From Albugo candida (lineage: Eukaryota; Oomycota; Peronosporomycetes; Albuginales; Albuginaceae), in contig CAJNAR010000005.1 in the NCBI GenBank assembly GCA_905220665.1, forward strand, positions 124,001 to 188,000: a DNA stretch of 64,000 nucleotides. Direction: 5' to 3'. The notes beneath the pieces are model-generated. The model ran no database searches, had not been told where the DNA came from, and saw only the letters and a program-made list of their open reading frames with translations. This document shows, one piece after another, positions 53,964 through 64,000 of the stretch (the stretch's first letter is position 1; the number at the start of each line of letters is the position of its first letter). The translations under genes were made by a program, and so were the position numbers.

Positions 53964-56900
53964 ATGTCGGACGAGGCGATGATCGACTCGAAGCGCTTAT
54001 GGCGAATTCTACAGCGTAGACCGACTTTATTTGAGAATTCTGAGACCAATGACCAGAGATCTGATACAATAACATTAAAAGTATGGGCTTGGGTGGAAAA
54101 TGACTCCTCTCTTATTTCTGCCGCACAGGAATTGTATGATCAAATTATGGTACGACCACCTCACATCTGGACAGCAACGACAAGTTCGAATGTACCAGCG
54201 CTTGCAACAACAAATTTAACGGAACCGAGCGTGACCTGGGGGATTGTCTCTGTGGTTGCTGCGCGTCTGGCTGATGAAGGGAAACACCACGTGGAAGGCT
54301 GTCAGAACCTTTTACCGTGGCATCTGCATGAAGTTCTGATCGATGCAAATTTAAGTCTCAGCACATTTCTGCAATATTTTTGTAGCTTATTCGACAGATT
54401 CGTGCTAGATCCTTGTTTGCGAGAGACTGTGACAAATATGAGGGAGCAGTTTATATTAGTGACACTACTTTATGGCAAGTATGAATTCTTCTGGTCTCTG
54501 ATGACAGAAAATGGTCCATCTAAGGGTGACAAAGATCAGGGAAGACAAGACCTTCTATTCAACGCTGGATGGCTAATATTCCTAATTGCCAAACGTAAGG
54601 CGAGTGTAGAGTATACTGGATTGGGACAGCTTTATCTGTTGCTAGTTGCTAGCGTCCATCTGGTGATTACAAAACTTTGCAATCCTTCAGTGGAAGCAGA
54701 AGTGGTAGCCGCGTTAAGCTCGTTGGGAACATGTTCAGCCGAACGTGATAAAATGTCAGCTCACACAACCAAAGGCTCCTCAAAGAGCCAACACTCCCGT
54801 GTTGATAACGAGCTTGCCGGAGCACAAACAGGGAAAGACGTTATGGCATGCTTGTGTGCCTCACCAAAAGTGGACGTTCAGTCCGTTGAGCGAGCATCTC
54901 AGCAGTTGGAATTTATTGTTTTGGAGCTTAAATCGCAAGATTTTTTAAGCCCTCCCAAGTCAGAACTGGACGCGTTGAATCCTATACTAGCGGTGTTCGA
55001 CAATCAAGTATTAGCAGAAAACGTGTCTAGCTTGTCCGACTTCTATAAGAAAACGTACTTGAGCAAAGCAAGTGCATTGGACGAGCGATTTTACCTTGAT
55101 GCACTCGCACGTGCTGTTATCTTGCCGAGAAGATCCTCTTCAAAAGCAGAAACAATTACTGAGGGTGCCGTCACGCGAAACGTCAAAATGGTAGATTGTC
55201 AGTGGGAGTCTCCTCGACCGGTGCGAGGTCCGGCCCGATTAGGTCGACCACCAACGTCACCGATGCCTTCGGTAGCCTCACAGGGGCATGGATGGTTTTC
55301 TCCTCCTCCAGTTTCCAACCGAACAGGTAGTTCTACGGCTGGAGCTAGGTCTGATACGATATTTTCGTCGCCGCTACACCCAGCTCAGACACCAATAACG
55401 GCGGCTGTGGAGATAAACAACTGGATTCGTACGAGCTTGTCAAATTCGTACCATACAGGCAATCCAGCTTTCGAACGTTTACATTACTACTTTGGAGCTT
55501 CTTCTACGGATACTAATACTTCAAGCGGTCCAAGTGCTCACATTGCAGAAATACTGGAGGCTTTGATTGGAAAGCTTTTCGATGCAAGGAAAAGTCAATG
55601 GACAAGCTCCCGACGAAGGTCGATCGATCTCACTCGATCTTTAGAAAGACTATGTCCTTCCAGAAAACAACGCAGATTGAATACAGGCGATTCTTCCAGC
55701 ATCGTTTCAGAAGACTCACCGCAATCCTATACTGATCAGAATTATTGTGAAGTGGATGGAAGCTTGCTCAGAACAAAAGAGTATGCGAAAACGCTATTCT
55801 ATCACGTGCTTCAGTCCATGCTTATTTCGGAAGAAGCTCGACTTGGGACATGTGATTTTACTTGGCTGCTGCGTAATCACGTATTTCTCTCCGCAGTGTT
55901 TGCCTGCAGTCTCGAAGTCATCTTAAAAGCACATAGCTTGATCACATTATCTTTTCCATTTCTGCTGGAACATTTGGAAGTCAATGTTTTCGATTTCGGA
56001 TTGTTACTCGAAATTTTTGTGAAACATGTTCCCAAGCGACTACCGTGTGCGTTAAAACGTCATTTGCGAGACATTGAGCAGATGATCATGGCCTCTTTGG
56101 CTTGGGAGTCGAGGTCGGGGTTATACGCAGCCTTGGCATCTGTAAGCCACAACATCGAAGAAACTCAAGCAAATTGCGATCGTGGTCAATCAGTACATAT
56201 GACTGATGCCTCTTGTCTATCTTCCGCATTGGTTATGCCCATTGCTTCTGCAGAAGATATCGAAGGAAAGCGTTCCGGTGCTACGTCTCGACATGTCACC
56301 GTAACATCCCACGGATTACATGTTTTTTTCCGCAAAGTGTTTGCACTGGCAGCTTCTCGGATATATCGGCTTGGTACGATGCTGGGATTGGATCCAAAGA
56401 TATTGAATCAAGTTTGGACGGCTGTGAAAGAGTGCTTGACCTACCATCACGAGCTGGTGAAAGATCGCCATGTGGACCATATCATTTTGTGCAGTTTGTA
56501 TGGAGTTTGCAAAGTCAATCTGATCAAGCCTGAAGTAACTTTTCGACGTGTCATTGACGTGTACAAAAAACTTCAAACTCCTCATTGGGCTATTCATCGA
56601 CCGGGTACCATTGGAAGTACCGCAAGCGACATAATCCGTCACATACGACTTGTGGACGCATCGGCCTTTAGTAACTCGTCCGCAGCACCTCGAGAGTCTG
56701 TACCACGAGGCGACATCATCAAATTTTACAATAAATGCTTTATAACAACGATGAAGGTATTCCTGTTGCAATTCCAACTGCAGGACAAGCAGGACAAGAT
56801 GGCGGATGCGGTCATAAAGGATCATTCGGTATCACTGATCCGAACAGCTGACAAAGATGGATCGCGCGATTCAGCGTCCACATGCGATGCAGACGTGGTT

Positions 56901-57362
56901 GCGGACGCTGCAGCAACAGCGGTACAAATGGTCATGCTTGGAAAAGTCACCACTACAGATTCTACAGATAGGCGAAAGCTTACAACTCCAGGATCACCAG
57001 AGCAAAACCACGCATTTAAGACGGCGAATATCGAAGCTCTACCAGTCTCAGTCCAGCATTCGTCACCTCAGCGCGTACCGGCCTCCAACGTATACATGTC
57101 GCCTTTGCAGCAAAGCAGACTACATCATCATCGAAATCGTATGACTCCCCGATCACACGCTCTATACGCGTTTGGTGAGAGCCCGGCTAGGGTACGTTTC
57201 CCGTGATCATCAGCACCTGTTTTGCTTGATTCTCTATGGGTGTGATTTTGATTCAAACTCCCTGTTTTATTCTATTTGTAGGATTTGGCACTTATCAACC
57301 GCGCTGTCAATCCAGTAGTTCAGACTGGTTCCAAAAAAGTTTCGACCATCAGAGAGATCTAA
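53964..57362 (+). CDS. Retinoblastoma-family pocket protein
   Basis: Two exons, 53964-57191 and 57282-57362, give 1102 residues; an upstream in-frame ATG at 53931 would add 11. The N-terminal domain includes AGWLIFLIAKRKAS. Pocket A begins at about 475 (TPITAAVEINNWIRTSL) and includes LLRNHVFLSAVFACSLEVILKAH. Pocket B begins at about 782 (HGLHVFFRKVFALAASRIYRL) and holds DHIILCSLYGVCKV, the classic RB B-box core, then RGDIIKFYNKCFITTMK. The last exon supplies DLALINRAVN, normally present after the pocket. RB proteins bind E2F/DP and repress S-phase genes; LxCxE partners bind pocket B. Confidence 0.92.
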
Positions 57363-58046
57363 ATGGCCGTTAAACGGGAAATGTACTGTCCAACTCACTC
57401 TATACGTTTCCGAATTTTCGGAACCTGAAACCGCTACCTACGCCTAGGTGAAACTGATGATCAAGTTGTCCAATCAACATATAGCTGAGGTACACGAGTG
57501 TGGAATGTCGTGAGTAGGGCAATTTGGCTTGTTCTTTTGTAAAGATGAGCTTATGGCTATCCTCATGTCACTTTCATATTCAGGATACTAGCATTTAGAT
57601 TCGAAAGCTTTGTATATCAAACCAAGTAATTACTGTCGCTGATGTGAATCTGAGTAATCCACGTATAAGCTGGACCAAAGAAAGGGCTATCATTGATTCG
57701 AAAGTAACTCGATTACAGGGATACGCTTATTCTTTGTAGCATATCAATTGAAGCGTTTTTCATCACTGAAATTTGCCCCAGCTCCAAATAACACTAAGTC
57801 ACTTGCCTAAACGCCACCTAGTCAACAAACTATCACTCAGCTCGGCAACCGGAACTTATTGTACAAACGAATCTATTATTTTCGCAAGTTGTACTTTTAC
57901 TGCCTAACGTCAAGTTGTATCCACTCTGTAATCCTCTTAAATTGTAATCGCATCGGCCCTGATTGCGTACAGGACTCTTAACCGATCGCATACGTTCGCA
58001 AGTTTACTATAAATATTCTAATCAATATTTGGAGCGTGATATCACT
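57363..58046. other. Intergenic, possible 5' exon of the kinase
   Basis: No conserved coding block. The kinase frame stays open upstream to 57963, just before which GCGTACAG could be a splice acceptor, so a short first exon in this interval is possible. Confidence 0.4.
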
Positions 58047-60716
58047 ATGGCGCATATCATGGATGCAAGAATGATGATGAATGTGCGTTCCGTTCATTCA
58101 TCGAGTTTCAATTCGACTGAAGAATCGGACAATTCTCCGAAACTAATCAATGAATTTGACCAATCACGACCGAATGAAAAGGAGCTGAAGAAGCGTCCAT
58201 CGTCTAAGACCTTAGTACAGACAGAAGAATTCAATACTGAAGCTTCAAACGCGTCCAAGTCCGACGAACCACACAAAGGCCGTAGTAGGTCGCGACGTTC
58301 AGGTCATGAACGAGTGCCTTTAAAGGAGACGAAGGCCAACTTGTCAACACCTAATCTGATTGATTTGAAGGCAATGTCCGCTGAAGTGATTGAATGGGAG
58401 GGGTATCTTTATCGGCAACGCAAATTGGTAAAAAGCTGGACGCCGCGTTATGTAACCCTGAAGAATAGAACTGTTGCATTCTACAAGTCCAAAGCACATG
58501 CAATTGCTAAAAGCCCAGTCCGAGGAAAATGGGACATTCGAGAGGTTTCAAGCTCGGTTCCGTCGACTGGATTTGGTGGACTGAAATTGCAGCCTGAAAC
58601 CAATGGATTCACTTTACTTGCCACAGACGACACAACATTACATCTGATTGCATCTTCGTCTTTGGAAAAGTCGATGTGGGTTCATCATATCAAGCTCGCA
58701 TTGTCTCGGGTACATCTTAACCGAAAAATAGCGAGAAGTAGAAGAGGTGGTCACACGATTCGACGAACTCAATCAGGTGATGATCGAGATAATTCGTCTC
58801 TTTTGGACACGACGCTTGACACAGTTGATACTGGCACTCCGAAGAGCTCCAAAAGTGGTGCTAGCGATGACAGAGACCCATTTTGCACAACTCTGTCAAA
58901 TCGATACTTGATCAAGATGATCAACTTACTAAGTGTGACCTGTACCGATGAAATTTCTGAACATTTACCTTCAGCCTTTCGGCAGCTCAGTAAGGACGTC
59001 GAGCTCTTATTTGATATCGAAACCACGGAGGTGAAGCATCCATCATGTATTTTCAAGGGTGTTTATCACGGAAGAGAAGGATTTGCACATTTTGTCTGGT
59101 TATATCAGAGCAAATACGTACTCGCAAAGGACATGCTTGCCAAGCCGTCACACAAAACCGAAAAAAATGGCGAGTTTCACAGTTATGTGCTTCCGGATCA
59201 GCGGCTGATGAATAACACCTCCGGATCTAAGACCAACGGAAACATAATCCTTCAACTTACATTCACACCGGCCCGTCGGATCAATCGAGTCGTGTTCTCG
59301 TTCCGGCGAATGCATACGAGTCCTTGTCGACGTCGCTCCAGCGTGAAGAGTATCTCAGTATTTCCGTTGGTACTGGCCGAACACCCGCCTTGTTTTCATC
59401 AAGCCTACTTGTCCAAGCGATCGTTGGCATTGACATTCTCGGACTTTGATGTAGTGGGAGTTCTAGGGCAAGGAGGGTTCGGAACTGTCATTCTGGTTCG
59501 ATTACATCACAGTCCAGAGGAACTGTTTGCAATCAAAATCATTGATAAGCACTCGGGGGCTGAGACCGCATTGAAGGAACGTCGCATATTGAACGGAGTC
59601 CATCATCCGTTTTTAGTCTGCCTTCGATTCGCCTTTCAGACGCAAACAAAATTGTACTTGGGAATGGATTACTACAAAGGTGGAAACTTGTACCTGCATA
59701 TGCACAGTTCTCACACAGGAGACCCTAATTTGATCACAGGTGGTGGATCACGTTTCTCAGTGGAACGAGCGAGATTTTATGCTGCTGAAGTTGCTATCGC
59801 GCTATCTTATTTGCATTCTTGTGGTATTATTTATCGCGATTTGAAGCCCGATAACGTTATGCTGGACAAAACCGGTCACATCCGATTGATCGATTTTGGA
59901 CTATCAAAGCAATTGCAGTATGAGAACAATCATTACGCACCGACAGGAACACTAGCGGGATCTCCAGCCTACATTGCACCAGAACAGCTTCTCACGCAAA
60001 AACCACGCTACGGAATGGAAGCAGATTGGTGGAGCTACGGAATTCTACTGTACGAAATGTTGACTGGCTCCACACCGTTTGCAGACAACAACATATCAAC
60101 CATGTATCGCAAGATTCAATCAGCTCAAATCGTGTATGACTGTCATCCAAAAATGGACCCACTGGCTGTAGATCTGCTTCAGAATTTGCTTGTACGGGAC
60201 CCAACAAAGCGGATAAAGATTGCAGAAATTAAAGCGCACCCTTTTTTCAGTCCAATAGATTGGGAACGGCTAGAGATGAAAGATGTTGATGCTCCTTTCG
60301 TCCCTTCAGCTAAACAGCTAATGGATAATGTGCATGCTCATTTCCGCAATATGAATGTGGTAGGAACTCTAGGGGACCGAAATCAGCATGCTGGTCGCTC
60401 TAAGCCAAATAACGCTGGATTATTTCCCAAGAAACCAAGCGGTGCAAATGATTTTTGTCATTTTGATGAATTCAGCTTCAGCTATGACACAGAACGTGAT
60501 TCCGCTATCAGTGTCAATATGGCCGACAACGGATGGCTAATGAATCAGCTCCGCCATGGAGCAGAATTACGCGGGATACTTCAGTCAAATTTGGATGATG
60601 CAGATATCGCATCCGTCACTGGAAACGGTAGCAACACGAGCGAAGAGGATTCACCTCGAAACGATCAACGATCGAGTGATAGTATCAATTCCAGTGATGA
60701 TAGTAGTAGCCCTTGA
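58047..60716 (+). CDS. AGC kinase with PH and NTF2-like domains
   Basis: 889 residues from the ATG at 58047. A PH domain at about 114-221 (EWEGYLYRQRKLVKSWTPRY ... SSLEKSMWVHHIKLAL). At about 275-418 a module with DVELLFDIETTEVKHPS and FKGVYHGREGFAHFVW looks like an NTF2/SnoaL-type cone (tentative). The AGC kinase at about 465-738: GQGGFGTV loop, Lys497 in FAIKIIDK, YRDLKPDN (Asp598), LIDFGLS (Asp616), GTLAGSPAYIAPE activation loop. Hydrophobic motif FDEFSF in the tail. A poly-acidic Ser-rich end. PH-plus-AGC is the Akt layout, so PI-dependent recruitment is plausible; the middle domain is not found in Akt. Confidence 0.88.
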   Translation: MAHIMDARMMMNVRSVHSSSFNSTEESDNSPKLINEFDQSRPNEKELKKRPSSKTLVQTEEFNTEASNASKSDEPHKGRSRSRRSGHERVPLKETKANLSTPNLIDLKAMSAEVIEWEGYLYRQRKLVKSWTPRYVTLKNRTVAFYKSKAHAIAKSPVRGKWDIREVSSSVPSTGFGGLKLQPETNGFTLLATDDTTLHLIASSSLEKSMWVHHIKLALSRVHLNRKIARSRRGGHTIRRTQSGDDRDNSSLLDTTLDTVDTGTPKSSKSGASDDRDPFCTTLSNRYLIKMINLLSVTCTDEISEHLPSAFRQLSKDVELLFDIETTEVKHPSCIFKGVYHGREGFAHFVWLYQSKYVLAKDMLAKPSHKTEKNGEFHSYVLPDQRLMNNTSGSKTNGNIILQLTFTPARRINRVVFSFRRMHTSPCRRRSSVKSISVFPLVLAEHPPCFHQAYLSKRSLALTFSDFDVVGVLGQGGFGTVILVRLHHSPEELFAIKIIDKHSGAETALKERRILNGVHHPFLVCLRFAFQTQTKLYLGMDYYKGGNLYLHMHSSHTGDPNLITGGGSRFSVERARFYAAEVAIALSYLHSCGIIYRDLKPDNVMLDKTGHIRLIDFGLSKQLQYENNHYAPTGTLAGSPAYIAPEQLLTQKPRYGMEADWWSYGILLYEMLTGSTPFADNNISTMYRKIQSAQIVYDCHPKMDPLAVDLLQNLLVRDPTKRIKIAEIKAHPFFSPIDWERLEMKDVDAPFVPSAKQLMDNVHAHFRNMNVVGTLGDRNQHAGRSKPNNAGLFPKKPSGANDFCHFDEFSFSYDTERDSAISVNMADNGWLMNQLRHGAELRGILQSNLDDADIASVTGNGSNTSEEDSPRNDQRSSDSINSSDDSSSP

Positions 60717-61220
60717 GCGGTCGAGAACGTCAATCTACTCTCCGCAATACATCGGCTGTGGTCGCATATGCAGAACGTCTCATTAAAGCTCGGCGGGGTA
60801 CCTTCTTTCTATGATTTATAGTAAGGCGGCAAGTTGAGTAGGTATAGGTAGTAAGCAGACATGGCGGTCTCGATACAATAATTATATATTATCAAGTGCA
60901 TATGAACCTATCAATCGCTCGATAGAAAACTTGGGTGTTGGCCATTTGCAATGTAAAGTGTCGTTTCTACCACATGTCTGTTGTTCGCAACTGAAACCAC
61001 AAAGTCGCGATTAGGTCAGATTCAACCTATATAGAGAAGAAAAGAATTTGATTTTATACCGCAGCTTCATTGAGCTCTGATCCCGTATATTTGGTATATG
61101 CCTCGACAGCTGTGATGTCATCTTCACGGAACATATCAAACATTCTTGCATTCGAATTCTCATCTTTCAAAGCAGAACTAAATTCTCCCTATTGTGCTTG
61201 TTACTTTTACTATAAAAAGT
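60717..61220. other. Intergenic, nothing recognised
   Basis: About 500 bp between tandem genes, no coding signal. Confidence 0.5.
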
Positions 61221-62456
61221 ATGCGCTTTAATCGTCCAAGCGATACTTTCCCGCGTTCTGTCGTCCCGTTTGATAAAGTTGAAGAGTATGGAGTCTTAGC
61301 GAATCGAGTGGTTGACGACACACTCAGACATTATGCATACCATAAATCTAAAGGACGTCGCAACTCCATCGTGGACGAGTCGCAGTGGAAGCTATTCAAA
61401 GCTACGAAGGACTTCGCAGTATACAAGCAACGTTACGCAGCAAAGGAAAATTGCAATATTCTTCAAACACTGGCTGGGGAAGATTTAGTAATATCTAAGA
61501 ACAAATGTCCCATGCTGTTGGGCATTGGGTCCGTCGATGGAAGGCTAGATGATATGTTGTATGGAGCTGTCGTGGAAAACACGAGAGATCTACGCATTCG
61601 AATGTCATACACCGAGGAAGACGTGGAGGATGCTCAAATTCTGCAGGTTCTTGCGAGTCCTACCGCTGACAATCCCTTCAGTTGTGGCAGTGTCATATGG
61701 GTCGTAAATGGTTCGAGTCCCATTCCTTTCATGAAGAAACGCGACGTTGTACAATTGCATTTTGTTGGTACTAGGCAGCTCGCCAATGGAGAGCGAATTG
61801 GTTTTAGTATATGGCATTCCGTAGATATTCGCAATGCGCCATCCCTTTACAACAACAATGATCTCGTCCGAGCTAAGAGCTCTTTTTGCGTCATATGGCG
61901 GCAAGCAACCGAAAATACGATCGACGTATATCATAGAGGATTTGTGGCTTATATGGGAAATGCACCAGAATTTACTTCGACAACGGTTGGTGTACAAGCT
62001 ACATTTGCCGCACAAAACATCATCCACGCCGCGTATGCCAAAAAGTTTTTTCGATACATTGAAACATTGCCGCACTTTATGAATCGAAGCAGTACGCGCT
62101 CTTCGGAGAGCATTCCGACCGAGTGTTCTGGTGGCTGCTGTAGTAATGTGACGCTAAAGTTTGGCGTCTGCATTGTTTGTCGCAAGGTAAAATTGACTCT
62201 TTTTTTTTGTCGGGCTCGTTGGCACTAACATGTATCTTTGCATTTATAGCCGGTTTGTCATCAATGCAAATTCTTGAAGCGAATCATCTTTGACATACGA
62301 GTCGAGTCCGGTATATCCCAAAAGTGGTTACTAGCGTGCATTCCATGTGTTTCCAGCATTAGACGAACAGAAGCATATCCTCTCGCGAGGCAAGATAGCA
62401 TGAAACGCAATCAATTGTCAACCTCACTAACCGCTTCGACAGAAATCTGCCCTTGA
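61221..62456 (+). CDS. START-like protein with C-terminal FYVE-like zinc finger
   Basis: Two exons, 61221-62186 and 62250-62456, give 390 residues. The first 280 form a START-like lipid-binding fold common in oomycetes: WKLFKATKDFAVYKQR, MLLGIGSVDGRLDDMLYG, then FVGTRQLANGERIGFSIWHS and YHRGFVAYMG. The end carries Cys pairs CSGGCC, CIVCRKPVCHQCK and LACIPCV, spaced like a FYVE-type finger though lacking a clear RRHHCR box. FYVE/START proteins are a large oomycete family, presumed to sit on PI3P-containing endosomal membranes; the weak finger makes that uncertain here. Confidence 0.72.
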
Positions 62457-62644
62457 GTAGGGACGGAAAATCAATATCTTTCCCGTTGATTTTAATAGAT
62501 TGTCACGATATTGTGATTTTCACAATCCGTTTTCTTATTCTAAGTAGATTCGCGTACTTTCTCCAAATTTTCCTCGAAAGTGTCGCACCTTTCATATTGC
62601 AAATGCGACAAGAAGAGTGACTCATCACTTTTTATTTTCGTGGA

Positions 62645-63735
62645 ATGGCGCAAGTGCGTTGGGGCATTCTTGGCTGCGGAAAGATTTCCAGTGACTTCAC
62701 TACCGTTCTTCGACAATTCACCGACTCCGTTGTTACAGCATGTGCTTCGAGATCGCAACAGCGTTCTGAAGCGTTCGCAAAGCAACACCGTAGGCTGATC
62801 TGCACATTTTAACTACTCTCATTTGCAAATTTGTAGAAATTGCAAAATGGTACGACTCGTACGATAAACTATGTGAAGATCCGGAGGTGGATATCGTTTA
62901 CATTGGAACGATCCATCCTCGGCACATTGACCAGATTAAAAGTGCGATCAAGAATAAAAGACACATTTTGGTCGAGAAACCGATGACGATCAACAAGTCA
63001 CAAGCGCTGGAGGTGAAATCCCTGGTTGACCAAAGCAATTGTTTTTTCTTGGAAGGAATGTGGTCTCGTTTCTTTCCGGCTACGCGTTATGTCTGCCACT
63101 TGCTGGAGGAAGGAGCAATCGGACAAGTTCAGTTTGTGACCACTTGCATCGGCTATGCCTTCTCCTCGGACGCCCAACGCATCTGGGATCGCTCCATGGG
63201 TGGTGGGGGATTGCTGGATATTGGTATATACGGCCTTCAATATGTGACAATGGCGTTCGGAGTGGACGCCAAGATTGAGAAGATAGTTGCCTCCGGGAAA
63301 TTGACGGATGGAGGCGTAGATGCCTATGGATCAATCACGATTCACTACGAAGGCAACAGATTCGGAACGGTACAGTATAGTTGCTTCGCTAGACTAAATG
63401 AACGAGTCAGCATTGTCGGGACTGAAGGAGTTATTGAAATTCATCCGGAAGGTCATATCCCTACTAAAGTCACATTATCTCGCAACAAACCTGATCCGAC
63501 GGATGGCTCAACCAAGTCGACAAAAGAATTTCTACTTCCCACTGATGATGCATCAAAGTATGAGTTCGAGGGATCAACGGGATTCAAATATGAAATCGAA
63601 GCAGTAAATGATTACCTGAGGCAAAAAAAACGTGAAACAACCGAGTTTTCGTGGAAGGACTCTGTTTTACTACAAGACATAATGGATCAAGTAAGACACC
63701 AGCTTGGTGTTGTGTATCCGGAAGAAGAAAAATAA
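62645..63735 (+). CDS. DHDH: Gfo/Idh/MocA oxidoreductase, dihydrodiol dehydrogenase-like
   Basis: Two exons, 62645-62789 and 62837-63735 with a 47-nt intron, give 347 residues (human DHDH 334). The N-terminal Rossmann motif is WGILGCGKIS, with CASRSQQRSEAFAKQH; exon 2 continues IAKWYDSYDKLCEDPEVDIVYIGTIHPRH. The family signature EKPMTINKSQA includes the catalytic Lys, and MWSRFFP and GGGLLDIGIYGLQY follow as in DHDH. NADP-dependent oxidation of trans-dihydrodiols or pentoses such as D-xylose is known in the family; the true substrate here is unknown. Confidence 0.9.
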
Positions 63736-64000
63736 GTAGTTAATTCTTTCTTCCGATATGATAAATGAAATCAAGTGATCTTTTCAAATGATAACAGTGG
63801 TCTGATTTGTCGTAAAACTCAAGAATACAGCAAATGGCTTGTATTTCACTCACAAAAGCATTCGCTGCTCTAATGTACAACTCTAGGCTGAATTCCCCTT
63901 TTGTGGAAGTTTCAAGAAAGAGAACCGGAGACGATTTACGATGCCAGCATTCACAACAATATATATCATCAGTCGTCCGATCAGTAGTACAAGCTTCATT
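63736..64000. other. 3' end, nothing recognised
   Basis: 265 bp after the last gene, no coding signal. Confidence 0.45.

Noticed and set aside
56316..56825. Minus-strand 169-codon frame
   Set aside because: Antisense of the RB pocket B coding region.
58047..60716. Calling the kinase Akt outright
   Set aside because: PH plus AGC matches, but the extra middle domain and an unusual GTLAGS activation loop make orthology unsafe.
61605..62075. Minus-strand 156-codon frame
   Set aside because: Antisense of the START-like gene, no independent motif.

Overview
This window is nuclear DNA of a compact eukaryotic genome, most probably an oomycete (Peronosporomycetes). The reasons are: densely packed genes on both strands, introns of only about 35 to 90 nt with GT..AG ends, oomycete-style proteins (a bZIP factor with a C-terminal PAS-like part, CX4C/H zinc-repeat protein, FYVE/START-like protein, AGC kinases with unusual extra domains) and secreted lipases of a bacterial type. 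The compactness would suit a white rust such as Albugo, but the genus cannot be proven from the sequence. Splice sites below were placed by hand, by reading frames and family conservation, and many spliced genes resolve cleanly to full-length family members.

Layout. Positions 1-20,600 are a housekeeping block: zinc-repeat protein, RRP7 (rRNA processing), a single-pass membrane protein, RABL3-like GTPase, bZIP-PAS factor, an Arb2-like/AGC kinase fusion, MTD1-type NAD-dependent methylenetetrahydrofolate dehydrogenase, F-actin capping protein alpha, mitochondrial Lon, a hotdog thioesterase, an AN1 zinc finger protein and a SEC14-domain membrane protein. Positions 20,900-25,800 hold two secreted family I.5-type (zinc-dependent, Geobacillus/Staphylococcus-like) lipases with about 2 kb of apparently empty DNA between them.

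Positions 26,000-42,500 are repeat-rich and hold no intact host gene that I can support: a short element with terminal inverted repeats, a decayed Ty1/copia element with 87-bp LTRs, inverted copies of an iterated repeat family, a decayed LINE interrupted by an AT-rich stretch carrying mitochondrial-type tRNAs (a likely NUMT), and a Mutator-like element with long inverted repeats and a perfect 9-bp target duplication.

Positions 42,560-45,700 hold an ARM-type protein with a zinc ribbon and the YVH1/DUSP12 phosphatase. Positions 46,000-53,400 are a tandem segmental duplication of a [class 3 lipase + family I.5 lipase] pair. In copy 1 the class 3 lipase is intact and the I.5 lipase is frameshifted; in copy 2 it is the reverse. 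A fragment of the last exon of ATG101 marks the junction.

Positions 53,235-63,735 are again housekeeping and regulatory: ATG101 and a retinoblastoma-family protein start head-to-head about 60 bp apart, followed by a PH/NTF2-like/AGC kinase, a FYVE/START-like protein and a dihydrodiol dehydrogenase-like oxidoreductase.
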